Origin: a bacterium
Lineage (GTDB): Bacteria; Verrucomicrobiota; Verrucomicrobiia; Limisphaerales; UBA8199
NCBI GenBank assembly: GCA_021784555.1
Contig: JAJYHY010000014.1
Span: 1-47,406 of the forward strand
Length of the DNA: 47,406 nucleotides
Direction of reading: 5' to 3'
Position 1 is the stretch's first letter, and each line of letters starts with the position of its first letter. The notes under the pieces are model-generated. The model did no database searches. It was not told the DNA's origin and saw only the letters and a program-made list of their open reading frames with translations. The translations under genes were made by a program, and so were the position numbers. Below, one piece after another: positions 31,507 through 40,667 of this stretch.

Positions 31507-34266
31507 TCATTGCGCGCCTCCGTTTCTCGAATCAGCGAGTCTTGGAGTCAGGGAATGAACGAGTTGTTTGAGGCCGGTGAGTTCCCGCTTCAAATCCGTG
31601 ATCTCCGTTTGCTTCTGTTCGAGCTTTTCCAGACGGGCTTTGAATTCCGTGTTCTCCGCCTCGAGCGCCTGGATTCGGGCCTTTGACCTCTGGCTTCTGA
31701 TCTCCGACCTCCGGCTTTGCTCGTCCACTTTCTGGTTCACGCCCTGAATCGCGGCGAGCGCCACGCCCGCCACGTCCATCGAGCTGAGGTATTCCTTCCC
31801 GCCCATTCCCTCGCTGACGCCGAAACCGAACGCGGCCTCGAAATCCTGCGCCGTAGGGCCAAGGTGGCGGTTTGCTTCGGGGTCGCTGATGTAGCTCCAC
31901 TCCTGGATGGGAATCGCTGCCAGGCGGTCGAGAATGGTTTTTGGGTCCACGGCCTTGAAGTTCGTCTTGGCGGTGCGATCACTGAGCTCCTTCCACCCGC
32001 CCGAACTCTTATTGAAATACCCCCCGGCGGTGATATTCCCATTGGCATCCACTGCCGTGACGACGTAAAAGCCGCCTGTGCAACGAAGGTTGAAGGAATT
32101 GTTGTCCCCCTGCGACCCGAGTTGCGCGTAAGGATCGAAATCCGCATTGATGGAATCCGCCCACACAAAGGTTCCTTTCCGGGTGGCTTTGGCGTGATCG
32201 CCGGCGGCAAAACTGTAATCGCCGCCCGCCACGTTCATGTTGCCGCCTGCAACCGTGCTGAACCCGCCGCTCGCCAGGTTGCCTCCGCCGCCGCAGACAG
32301 TGGCAGAGCTGCTTGAGGCCCAATTGTCCATGCCGCCAGCGATGGTCGCGAATTGGCAATCGGCGGCGATCTCGTTGTCTGCGCCGCCAGAGATGGTGGC
32401 GCAGAGGGCCCCGCCATCAATCTTATTCCAGTCGCCGCCACCGATGGTGGATTCCTTGGCGAGGATCGCATTCCCATCGCCGCCACCGATGGCGGAGTCC
32501 CGTGTCACGGTGCCGATCGTGTTTGTTTCGCCCCCGCTGATGGTGCCGGCGTTGCCGCTGGCCAGAATCCGGTTGCCATAGCCTCCGCCGATGGTGGCGT
32601 CAAAGGCCTGGGGTTGAATCGTGTTTTGCTCGCCCCCGCTGATGGTACCGGCGTTGGCGTTGGCCAGAATCTGGTTGAAAAGGCCTCCGCCGATCGTGCC
32701 GTCGAAGACGTCTTGCCCGATGCGGTTCGTCATGCCTCCGCTGATGGTCGAGCTGGCAATGTTGAGGAAATCAACAGCGCAGATCGTGTTGCCAAACCCT
32801 CCGCCGATGACGGCACTACTGGCGCCGTGCTGAATCTGGTTCAGGTAGCCGCCGCCAATGGCACTATAGTCCGAGCCCGTGCCGATGCCGTTACCCAAGC
32901 CGCCGTCAATGGTTGAAGCAAGCCCGCTGGCAATATTGCCGATACTCGCGAAGCCGTCGTATCCGCCGCCGCCGACAAACGCGCCTGGAGCAGTCACGCT
33001 GTTGCTGTAGCCACCGCCGATGGTGGACTCCCAGGCGTTGGTCTGAATTGTGTTCCAGTAACCGCCGGCGATGGTCGCCCCGCCGGCATTCGTGTTTATC
33101 GTATTCGCGGCGCCGCCGCTAATCGTCGCGTATTCAGCATTGGCTGAAATCCGGTTATGGTAGCCGCCCGGAACGGTGGACTGCGTCCCGCCGGCGGTGT
33201 TGGCATAGCCGCCTCCCACGGTCGAATCCAGGCCCAGGGCGTGGTTCTGGAAACCGCCCGCCACGGTAGAAGAACGCGCGCCGGTGATGTTGTTGCCACC
33301 GCCGCCGACGGTGGCGTAATCGTTCGTGCTGCTGTTTGAGAACCCCCCGCCGACAACGGCATAAGACCCGCCGGCAAGATTGTTGAAGCCGCCGCTCACC
33401 GTGGAGGCTTGGCCGCTGGCGCGGTTTCCGCTGGGCGTTCCGGACGGCCAAAGCCCATCGCGTACTCCCCCGCCCGCGACGACGGCCCCGGTGCCGCTGG
33501 CGACGTTATGCGCGCCCCCGCCAACGGTCGCGTCCGCGCCTAGCGCCTGATTGTCGTAGCCACCGCCGACGGTGCCGTACACGTCCGCGCTGGCGTTTTC
33601 GCGCCCGCCGCCGATAACGTCACAAGACCCGCTGACGCGATTGCTCCAGCCCCCGCTGACCACGGCGCCGTCCGGACCGGCGACGTTGCCCGAGCCGTTC
33701 CCCACCGCGCCGGTGGGCAAAGCGCCCAGGAGGTTGGTCGCGCTGGCGGCCATTATAGCGTAGGGCGAAGGCGTGAGTTGCTGGCGCGGGGTCAGCACGT
33801 GATAGCCAGTTCGCGCGCCGCTGGGCCGCACGGCGATCTCCAGCCAGCGTGGACTGCCGGTGAAGATGCCGGGCCCGAAGTCGAGCGTGGCGGTGAACAG
33901 CCCGTTGGTGACAATTACGGCCAGGTTGGTCAGCGAGTGGCCAACAACTCCCTCGGGACCCCTGCCGTAAGCATAAAGGGTAAAGATCACGTCGTATTGG
34001 CCGTTGGCGGGCTGGCCTCGCGCGCTCAAGCAGCCCTGGTAGGTGAACGCCGTGCCCTGGCCGAACGCCGTTGAAGGATGAGTGAGGACCGCCGACAGCC
34101 AGACCAACGCCAGCATGGACGGCCAGTGCGGCTTGAACCTGGCGCGTCGAACGCCGCCTGCGCTCGGCGCTCGAGGCGCCCGTTCGGAGATTCGCTTTTC
34201 GAGGGGAACCCGCCGGGGCAGGCTCGGATACGCTCTTCGGATTTCAGGTTTCGAATTGGTTTTCAT
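31507..34266 (-). CDS. secreted head-repeat fiber with peptidase-S74 chaperone end
   Basis: A 919-residue protein. A long basic start is followed by an export segment (about 51-69, MLALVWLSAVLTHPSTAFG). Residues about 70-180 form the GTAFTYQGCLS / TLDFGPGIFTG / RWLEIAVRPSG domain shared with the broken paralog. Residues about 190-700 hold more than 20 YadA-head-like repeats with TIxGGxxNxI cores, predicted to coil into a beta-helix. About 755-850 is an intramolecular chaperone of the peptidase S74 type (LSDRTAKTNF with Ser762 and Lys767 as the likely cleaving dyad, then GPTAQDFEAAFG). The end (about 850-910) is a coiled coil (RSQRSKARIQALEAE). S74 ends normally trimerise phage tail fibers and then cut themselves off. 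No outer-membrane anchor or YadA barrel is present. The start at 34266 follows the paralog. Confidence 0.85.
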   Translation of the reverse strand: MKTNSKPEIRRAYPSLPRRVPLEKRISERAPRAPSAGGVRRARFKPHWPSMLALVWLSAVLTHPSTAFGQGTAFTYQGCLSARGQPANGQYDVIFTLYAYGRGPEGVVGHSLTNLAVIVTNGLFTATLDFGPGIFTGSPRWLEIAVRPSGARTGYHVLTPRQQLTPSPYAIMAASATNLLGALPTGAVGNGSGNVAGPDGAVVSGGWSNRVSGSCDVIGGGRENASADVYGTVGGGYDNQALGADATVGGGAHNVASGTGAVVAGGGVRDGLWPSGTPSGNRASGQASTVSGGFNNLAGGSYAVVGGGFSNSSTNDYATVGGGGNNITGARSSTVAGGFQNHALGLDSTVGGGYANTAGGTQSTVPGGYHNRISANAEYATISGGAANTINTNAGGATIAGGYWNTIQTNAWESTIGGGYSNSVTAPGAFVGGGGYDGFASIGNIASGLASTIDGGLGNGIGTGSDYSAIGGGYLNQIQHGASSAVIGGGFGNTICAVDFLNIASSTISGGMTNRIGQDVFDGTIGGGLFNQILANANAGTISGGEQNTIQPQAFDATIGGGYGNRILASGNAGTISGGETNTIGTVTRDSAIGGGDGNAILAKESTIGGGDWNKIDGGALCATISGGADNEIAADCQFATIAGGMDNWASSSSATVCGGGGNLASGGFSTVAGGNMNVAGGDYSFAAGDHAKATRKGTFVWADSINADFDPYAQLGSQGDNNSFNLRCTGGFYVVTAVDANGNITAGGYFNKSSGGWKELSDRTAKTNFKAVDPKTILDRLAAIPIQEWSYISDPEANRHLGPTAQDFEAAFGFGVSEGMGGKEYLSSMDVAGVALAAIQGVNQKVDEQSRRSEIRSQRSKARIQALEAENTEFKARLEKLEQKQTEITDLKRELTGLKQLVHSLTPRLADSRNGGAQ
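33151..33547 (-). repeat. long direct repeat, copy 2 (head-repeat coding DNA)
   Basis: Partner of 28844-29240: the same length and orientation, about 4.3 kb apart. It codes for the GADATVGGGAHN to YHNR segment. Recombination between the two would delete 4.3 kb, including the two genes between them. Confidence 0.8.
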
Positions 34267-34383
34267 GGTGTGTTTCGAGGAATCGCGATTTGGGAGCAGC
34301 CGTCTGATGTGGCGCGCCCCGCGAGAGCATTGCGCGGTGCGCTCGCGGCGAGGGTACTGGACTGTTGGCGAGTTCACGGTCGG

Positions 34384-35763
34384 CTAGGGGGACTTTGTAA
34401 TGACCAACCGGTAAAACCGCCGTGCCTCGCCTGAAGTCACTGTATCGTTGGTGCAGAAGCGGGAGCCATCGCCGGAGATCATGCCCCCTAATGGCAGCCA
34501 ACCATTGGCAGTCAGCGACGAGGTATGCTGCAACTGATACAGATTGTTCGTCACGGTATCCCAGCACAACTCGACTTGTGAGCCGGCGTGTGAGGTCCGA
34601 ATGTCGAGCCGGGCGTTTGTGGTCACAGTGAGAAACGCAGCATCCAAGTAGGCGTCGTCATTCGAACCGGACTCTCGAGTTCCGGTGAAGGTATAGCGAA
34701 TCGTCCTGGTGCCGGGCGGCAAGACGACCGTGGCTTCTCTCCCGAGCCATTGGTGGTCGGAAGTGAACGAACTCAAGGCGTCAGACCCAACCTCCGCCAT
34801 TGCGCCATTGAGGAACTGAACGGATATCACCCCGAAATCGCCATCTCCCCAACCTGCTTGATAGCCTCCATAGTCCACCCAGAGGAGGCCCGCATCAATG
34901 TTTGTGGCCGAAACGCCGCTCGCGACTAAATCGACATCCTGCGAAACGGCGAACACTGCCGTATTGTTGCCGTAGAGATACTGCGTTCCCTCAAAAGGCA
35001 GCGGGTCGGCAGGTCGCAGGGCCGGGGTCCCCATGAGGGTCGTCCAATTCGCAAGACCGCTCTCGAAGCCGGGGTTCAGCAATAGGTCTCCAATTGCCGG
35101 CCGGCTGGTGAGCAGTAGCCTGGCGGGCTGGCTGCTGACCGAGCCCGCGGCGTTGCTGACCACGACGAGGTAATCGCCAAATTCCGAGGCCTGCACATTG
35201 TTCAAGGTTAGTGTCGAATCGGTCTTTCCGGCCAGGTCCGCTCCGTCCTTCTGCCATTGATAGTTCAATGGGGCGGTGCCGGCGGCGACCACGCTAAATG
35301 TGACTGTCGCTCCCGCGGCCACGGTCTGGCTGGCCGGCTGCTGGGTAATGGCGGGCGCCACGACCGGCGGGGCCACCGATTCCAGGCCAACGGGCCAGAA
35401 CCCGCCGGCAATCGTGAAGACACCGTCGGTCATAGCGCCCGCATCCGGCTGGCCAATGGCGCCGCTTACGCTGAACAACGCGTCGGCGCTGGTGCCGCCG
35501 CCCCCATCCACGCTCCACCAATCGACGCGAAATTCCTCCTGCGCGCGCGCTGGGGCCGAGATGGTCAGCCATAGGACCGCCACGAGTGAGGAAACCGCGC
35601 AGAAGCAGGGTTTGCTGAAAAGACGCGACGGTCCTCGGAGGGCGTACCGATTGCCGGATGACGAGGTGGTCGCCCGCAACTCCGCGCCAGGGCACGGGCC
35701 TCTTGCGCCGTTCGAGTTTCGCATTTCCTTCAGACTTCCGGTCTCAGACTTGGCGCTTTTCAT
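34384..35763 (-). CDS. secreted WWSV protein with Ig-like domain
   Basis: A 459-residue product. After a charged start there is an export segment (FCAVSSLVAVLWLTISAPA), cut near ARAQ. The WWSV domain follows (FRVDWWSVDGGGGTSADALF to GGFWPVG). Next is an Ig-like domain (ITQQPASQTVAAGATVTFSV, YQWQKDGADLAG, GDYLVVVSNAAGS). Then comes a jelly-roll module of the kind that binds carbohydrate (NPGFESGLANWTT to RTIRYTFTGTRESGSNDDAY). The tail ends ARRFYRLVITKSP. The ATG at 35763 has GAGGCGG before it; a further ATG at 35883 would add 40 residues. The fiber gene begins about 115 bases downstream, so the two probably form one transcript. Confidence 0.8.
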   Translation of the reverse strand: MKSAKSETGSLKEMRNSNGARGPCPGAELRATTSSSGNRYALRGPSRLFSKPCFCAVSSLVAVLWLTISAPARAQEEFRVDWWSVDGGGGTSADALFSVSGAIGQPDAGAMTDGVFTIAGGFWPVGLESVAPPVVAPAITQQPASQTVAAGATVTFSVVAAGTAPLNYQWQKDGADLAGKTDSTLTLNNVQASEFGDYLVVVSNAAGSVSSQPARLLLTSRPAIGDLLLNPGFESGLANWTTLMGTPALRPADPLPFEGTQYLYGNNTAVFAVSQDVDLVASGVSATNIDAGLLWVDYGGYQAGWGDGDFGVISVQFLNGAMAEVGSDALSSFTSDHQWLGREATVVLPPGTRTIRYTFTGTRESGSNDDAYLDAAFLTVTTNARLDIRTSHAGSQVELCWDTVTNNLYQLQHTSSLTANGWLPLGGMISGDGSRFCTNDTVTSGEARRFYRLVITKSP

Positions 35764-35969
35764 AGGCCGCCTCGGTTTAGCTTTCGGTTGAGGGAGTTCA
35801 CTAGCTGGCCAGATGCGACAGGCAGCAGCATATCCCGCTAATGGGCGCGCGGCAGAGGAGCAATCGCGCAGAGCTGTCTTCATGACGTGTGCCTGTCATT
35901 CGTCTTTGCCTTCATAGGTTTCTGTTCAGCAACGGCGGCACTAATTTGGCGCCACCTGCCGCTCAAAAG

Positions 35970-36002
35970 GAGAAACAACAAATCCTTCCGCCGGTTACAG
36001 GC
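35970..36002 (-). promoter_or_regulatory. ECF-type promoter element (copy 2)
   Basis: On the minus strand: GCCTGTAACC, 16 bases, GTTTCTC, with TTTGTT before it. It lies about 210 bases before the ATG at 35763, or about 90 before the alternative ATG at 35883. It would drive the Ig-like WWSV gene and the head-repeat fiber gene. Confidence 0.75.
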
Positions 36003-36062
36003 AATTCGGCTGCGCTGGAAGCACTTGCTTCTGTGCCGAAACGCTGCCAGGTTCTAGACCCT

Positions 36063-36422
36063 ATGGCTCCGGCTCAAACCTTGTCTCAGTTAACCGAAGC
36101 GGAATACCTCGACATCGAACGTGCGCCGGAGTTCAAGAGCGAATTCTTCGGCGGCGAGATGTTCGCCATGGCGGGCGGGACAATCCGGCACAGCCTGACT
36201 GCGACCAACCTGGCGGGCGAACTGCGGAACCGGCTCAAGGGCGGCCCCTGCGTTCCGTTCAATTCGGATTTGAGAGTCAAAATTGCCGCCACGGGCGTTT
36301 TTACCTACCCGGATCTGTCGGTGATCTGCGGCCCGCCGGAGTTCCTGCCGGGCACCGATGACACCGTCCTCAACCCCACCCTGTTGGCTGCTTTTCACAT
36401 TGAGACCCTCGTGATTTTGTAA
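36063..36422 (+). pseudogene. Uma2-family nuclease, C-terminally truncated
   Basis: The 119-codon frame starts MAPAQTLSQLTEAEYLDIER and contains SEFFGGEMFAMAGGTIRHS, FNSDLRVKIAATGVFTYPD and DTVLNPTLL. This is the N-terminal two-thirds of the Uma2 (DUF820) PD-(D/E)XK fold, normally about 190 residues. The family's next block, usually EVLSPST followed by the catalytic Lys region, is missing; instead the frame reads AAFHIETLVIL and stops. The gene is probably dead. Confidence 0.75.
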
Positions 36423-36461
36423 GCGGACGGCAGGCCTGTCGAGGCTAGCTGCGCGCTCCAA

Positions 36462-37625
36462 CTAAGGACTGGCCAGCCGCCCCAGGAACAGGAGGGTGCC
36501 GGAGCGGATGTCGCGAATAAAAAAGAGGAAGGGATGGTCGGCCCGGAACACGGGTGGCGGCGGGGGCGGCTTCTGCGGAGCGCAAGCCGCGCCCGGCACG
36601 ATGGTTGCCGCGGCCGCTTCGGTGCCTAGTTCGTTGACCTCGCCCCAGGCTTTGTGGAAGACACCCCAAATATAAAGGCGCCTCGTTCCGTCTATGCCCG
36701 AGAAGTCCGCTTGGCCAGGCGCGAATGCGTCCCGCATCTCCATCCTGGCCAAGGCGTCCTTGAGGTCGAACCCGTACTCCAATTTGAACCTGGGCAGAAA
36801 GATTTCCACCGTTTGTTGCTTCATCTTGCCGAGCGCGCGCGCGAGTACCGCGGGGGTCAGCCGGTCTTCCAAGATGGAGCACGAATCCATCTGGCGCGGC
36901 AGCAATATCAGCATGGCGAGTTTGCGGCCTCGGTAGGGAAGCTCGACCGCCTGGAACTCGCTGTTCTCCATGTACCCGGCCTCGTCGAACTGGTGCATGA
37001 GCGGCGCCTCCGTCTGACGGGCGGGCGAAACGTGGAACGGCTGGGCAACCGTAAAGTCTTCATCGAACGGCCCGGCCCAGGCGCCTTTGAAGTAAATGGC
37101 ATTGGCCAGGACCAGCCGGGTAAGGACGGAGAGGCTGCCGCGTGGCAGGATGTTCTGGATTTTGTCCCGGGTCCGCCTTGCCACCCAGCGGTTGATCTCA
37201 GCGGTAGCCGAGTCCACGTCACCCACGAAGTCAGCCTCATTGATGTCGGCCGCGTATTCGTCGTTGGCAATCGTGAGGAAAGCGGACAGCAAGGGTTGGC
37301 CTGCTTGCGACCAGAGCGCGGTGGCCACGTTCAGTTCGATGTCCGCCTGCTCTCCGCTTTCGCTCACTTGCCGCCGGAGTTGGCCGAAGGAGGAATGGAG
37401 CCGGCCCTGCTCCTGGGCGAAATGGAGGGCTCGGCTCATTTGCCTTTCGGTCTCGCCGCGAGCGCCGGCATAAGCTACCGCCAGGCAAGCCGAGATGCCG
37501 TAAGGCGAGAAGAAGAGGTTCCCTGGGCTGGCCTTGACCTAGTGATAGAGGTCCAGGGCGAAGGCCGTGTTCTCATCAACGACGGATTCGGGTGCGCGCG
37601 GAGTTTCGAGGAGGTTCGCTTTCAC
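36462..37625 (-). pseudogene. serpin, full length but with an in-frame amber codon
   Basis: From a GTG at 37625 the frame covers 387 codons, the usual serpin length. A TAG at 37539-37541 (codon 29) sits in ALDLYH-stop-VKASPGNLFF, where serpins usually have a polar residue; CAG (Gln) to TAG is the simplest origin. Downstream everything is conserved: FFSPYGISACLAVAYAGARG, VLANAIYFKGAW, GVFHKAWGEVNELGTEAAAA, and HPFLFFIRDIRSGTLLFLGR. The hinge GTEAAAAT is of the inhibitory type. Counting from it, the predicted P1 residue is Cys in PGAAC-AP, followed by an unusual run of prolines. The frame reopens at an ATG at 37439, which would lack the first helix. It lies just downstream of a secreted papain-like protease gene. 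Confidence 0.8.
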
Positions 37626-37651
37626 GTGTATCTAATGGATTTGTTCGGCCA

Positions 37652-40531
37652 CTATGGTTCGCTCAGTTTCATCTGGATGTCGTACTCCGGGGGGTCAATC
37701 CCCCGTTTCTGAAGTTCCTTCAGTTCGTCCCCGATGTAGTCCCTCTCGAATTCGATTCCGTCGAGGAACGGCGGAAGGTCGCTGGGCGGCGGCTCGCTTT
37801 CGAGCTCGCTCTTGAGCTCGACGGGCGCGTCTGCAGAGCCGGTCCGGACGCTCCAGGCGTGGGGCAGGGTCACATCACAGTCCTGTTTATACCATCGGAA
37901 GATATCATAGTAATAGTATTCGCCGCTGGATTCAGAGTGCCACGCGTCCGTATCTGCGTCCGGCTCGGCCCCACCCGCCTGATCCTGCCCCGCTGAAAGC
38001 CCCAAGATGTTCGCGTGCGGTATAAAGCTGACATCCGTATGCGGACCGTCCGGCCAGTTGGTGGAGAGATCGTCTCCCCACACGCCGTCGCCGAAATAAA
38101 ACTCGACGTACTGCCAGTCATAGTCCTCGGTGAGAATCCAGTACTGAACGCTGTTCGCACCGGTAGATTTCCAGTCCTCCCGGCGATTCCGGTCGAAGCC
38201 GCTCGAGCACTCTTCCCACCAGACGAGGGGCTGCTTCCTCGCGTGCTCGTCGCCGGTCGCCTTCACGTATATATAATTGGGCCAGTAATACGAGTCGTCC
38301 CCTATGAGGTGGATTTCCCAATTCGTCGGGCTCTCCTCTGGCGTGCTCCGTTCCCATCGCCCGCCCGGCGCTATGTTGCCGTCTATCCGAAGAATGTTCG
38401 TCCAGTCCGACGTTGAACCGGCGTGGTCGATCCATATAGACTGAATGTGCTTTCCCGCATCTTTGGCCGAGGGATCGAAGAAGTGCCCATGGGCTGTCTG
38501 AAGCCCCGTGTCTTTGTACGCATAGAAGCTTTGGCCGCACTCCCAGCCGTCACCATCAAGGTAGTTGGTCACAACCCGCGGGCCATCGAAGACCGTGTCT
38601 TCCTGGATGGCGAAGATCCAGTCCTGATTGGTGCGGACGACCGTCAGCCAGGCGAAACCGGCCCACGATGCGTCTGCGGCTGTTCCCGTTTTGGCAGAGA
38701 CCTCGACGCCCAGCTCATTGGTGCCGCTGGCCAATGGGACCCAACCCCCGTAGTCCAATTGATAGCCGTCGGTGTCGAAGACCGAGATTTCCGCATCACC
38801 GTCGATGGCCGGCCCGCTCACATAGGACGCGCCGACCTGGACTTCGTCGGCCCCTGTCCGAATCGGCTTCTCGGTGGGTTGATCGGTGGTCACCTTGCCG
38901 ACATCCACAACATTGCCGTTCTGCAATTCGGTCACGGAGATTTGGAAAACCGGGAAGTCGGCCGCTCCAATCGTCCCCGCGAACAATTCCAACCACTCCA
39001 GCCCAATCTGGTCCCAGTTGTTGACGCTGCTCTTGGCAGCGTAAATGATGTTGGTGTAGGCGGTCCCACTGTCGGCTGCAGTAGCGCCGGACAAGTAGGG
39101 CAAGAAGCTGCCGCTCGCCGCGTCATAATCAATCACGCGGCTGGTAACGCCCGGATAATTCGGGTCGGCGACGAAGATAAATCCGTTCCAGACGCGATAG
39201 GCCACCACTGCGTGGCCCGACCCGGGCGCATAGAGGCCCACTCCCTGCGGCTCGCCGGTGACCCAGATCGAGTAGGTGAACGCTTCAAGCGTGAGCCAAT
39301 CCGAAACCCCGCTGTTGTCCCAGAACCAATTCGCCAGACTGTCCCAGTCGGTGTCGGCCTCGACGCGCGCGGCAAGTTTAAGCCCCACCACGTTGTCGTC
39401 TCCAAAATCGGGCGTGAGGAAGGAGTAAAGCGAGTTGTCGTAGAGGTTGTAGAGGTGCGGAGCGCCGTTGCGCGTCTGCTCGCAGTAGTACCACATGGCC
39501 GACTGTGACTGGCCGGAGCATTGGCCGTCAGGTGTCAGGAACGTGCCGTCATTCTCAAATTCCCAATCATCCACGCCGGGCCGGAAGCCCGAATCCACAC
39601 TATTGGGCAGCAAGCTGAAGGGAATCTTCGAGATGAAGAAGTCCGAAAAATGGCGCGTGGCCACGGTGATCGAGTTGGTGGACAACGCCAGCAATGGCAT
39701 GCCCTCCAATTCCCCGGTGTCCGGGTGATAGCTAAAGCCCATCGCGAACTCGTTGGTGGCCAGGCTCACGGGAACGGTCACCGTCATGGGCTGGCTGGCC
39801 AGCGCTCCGCCGTTGTCAATGTGGATGAGCGGCGTCACCGGATTGAGCGAGGCGGGGAAATTGTGCGCCGCGATTGGAGCGTAGCTAATTGCCACGGTCT
39901 GCTGGTTGGTGTAGGCGCCGGCGGGCACCTGGAGCACCAGGCCATCCAGCGGGCTGCCCGTCGCCGGCACGGTGAGCGTCGCCCCACCGGGGCCGACGCT
40001 GTTGGTCATGACCGGCACGGCTGGGCCGGTGATGAACCGGTCGAAGGAATTGAACTCCACGCTCCACCGCACGAACTCCACCCGCGAGGTGGACACCAGA
40101 AAGAGCGGGGGCTCCAGAGGGAGAGGGTACGGAGGGGAGTAGGGCGTCCAAGTGCGCAAGTCCTGCGAAACGTAGAAATTAAATCGCACACCTTGCGCTG
40201 AGAACAGGTTCGTGCTCGTCGGGTAAAGTGTGAAAACACCTACTCCAAAGCCCTCAACGAGGATCGGCTGAAACAGCGGCGGCAGCGGCCGTGGCGCCGG
40301 CGTCATCGGGTCCAGGCCCAGGAGGAACTTCAGCAGATTGGGGACGCCGTCGCCGGCGGGCGCATTGGTCTCGCTGCTGAGGTTCCAAGGCAAGTGATGG
40401 GCTTGGACCCACTCGGCGTAGGTGCCAGCATAGGCCCTGCCCACGCCGCTAATAACCGAGCAGACCGCCAACGAGAGCAGAAGCGGCGCCAGCCCTCTCC
40501 GTCTCCAAGTTGAGAATCGTACGCTTTTCAT
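37652..40531 (-). CDS. secreted papain-like cysteine protease candidate with ZU5-like domain
   Basis: A 959-residue product with a signal peptide (about 13-35, LAPLLLSLAVCSVISGVGRA). Residues about 40-80 hold an EF-hand-like or dockerin-like stretch (GDGVPNLLKFLLGLDPM). About 185-290 is a ZU5-like domain (GGATLTVPATGSPLDGLVLQ, then VPAGAYTNQQTVAIS). A likely protease core follows: Cys338 in DGQCSGQSQSAMWYY, His440 in GSGHAVVAYRV and Asp456 in VADPNYPG, the order and spacing of a papain/C39-like fold. The remaining 500 residues are Trp- and Tyr-rich beta modules, ending in an acidic tail. The catalytic call is inferred from three motifs only. It starts just downstream of a promoter-like element, and its stop is 27 bases before the serpin start. 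Confidence 0.7.
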   Translation of the reverse strand: MKSVRFSTWRRRGLAPLLLSLAVCSVISGVGRAYAGTYAEWVQAHHLPWNLSSETNAPAGDGVPNLLKFLLGLDPMTPAPRPLPPLFQPILVEGFGVGVFTLYPTSTNLFSAQGVRFNFYVSQDLRTWTPYSPPYPLPLEPPLFLVSTSRVEFVRWSVEFNSFDRFITGPAVPVMTNSVGPGGATLTVPATGSPLDGLVLQVPAGAYTNQQTVAISYAPIAAHNFPASLNPVTPLIHIDNGGALASQPMTVTVPVSLATNEFAMGFSYHPDTGELEGMPLLALSTNSITVATRHFSDFFISKIPFSLLPNSVDSGFRPGVDDWEFENDGTFLTPDGQCSGQSQSAMWYYCEQTRNGAPHLYNLYDNSLYSFLTPDFGDDNVVGLKLAARVEADTDWDSLANWFWDNSGVSDWLTLEAFTYSIWVTGEPQGVGLYAPGSGHAVVAYRVWNGFIFVADPNYPGVTSRVIDYDAASGSFLPYLSGATAADSGTAYTNIIYAAKSSVNNWDQIGLEWLELFAGTIGAADFPVFQISVTELQNGNVVDVGKVTTDQPTEKPIRTGADEVQVGASYVSGPAIDGDAEISVFDTDGYQLDYGGWVPLASGTNELGVEVSAKTGTAADASWAGFAWLTVVRTNQDWIFAIQEDTVFDGPRVVTNYLDGDGWECGQSFYAYKDTGLQTAHGHFFDPSAKDAGKHIQSIWIDHAGSTSDWTNILRIDGNIAPGGRWERSTPEESPTNWEIHLIGDDSYYWPNYIYVKATGDEHARKQPLVWWEECSSGFDRNRREDWKSTGANSVQYWILTEDYDWQYVEFYFGDGVWGDDLSTNWPDGPHTDVSFIPHANILGLSAGQDQAGGAEPDADTDAWHSESSGEYYYYDIFRWYKQDCDVTLPHAWSVRTGSADAPVELKSELESEPPPSDLPPFLDGIEFERDYIGDELKELQKRGIDPPEYDIQMKLSEP

Positions 40532-40577
40532 GTATCTCTTCTGAAATAACGGCCCTAAACGGCCGCAATTCTAAAAT

Positions 40578-40610
40578 GAGGAACAACAAAATCCCCTCGC
40601 GGTTACAGAC
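40578..40610 (-). promoter_or_regulatory. ECF-type promoter element (copy 1)
   Basis: On the minus strand: GTCTGTAACC, 16 bases, GTTCCTC, with TTTGTT before it. It lies about 45 bases before the protease ATG at 40531 and would drive the protease-serpin unit. It points away from the sigma factor gene. Confidence 0.75.
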
Positions 40611-40667
40611 CGGTCCGTCCAATTGCTCGTTGCGGGGGGCGCCGGTCCGGGGATAGGCTCCGGCTGC

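Noticed and set aside
32200..33550. CRISPR-like or satellite DNA from the regular GCCGCCGATGGT spacing
   Set aside because: The periodicity is explained by the coding of TIxGGxxN protein repeats in the fiber gene on the minus strand.
29363..37541. Amber (TAG) recoding, suggested by two in-frame TAG codons in otherwise intact genes
   Set aside because: TAG is used as an ordinary stop here (apbE, acylphosphatase, metallophosphoesterase and the protease gene all end in TAG), and no suppressor tRNA or pyrrolysine genes are seen. Nonsense mutations are simpler.
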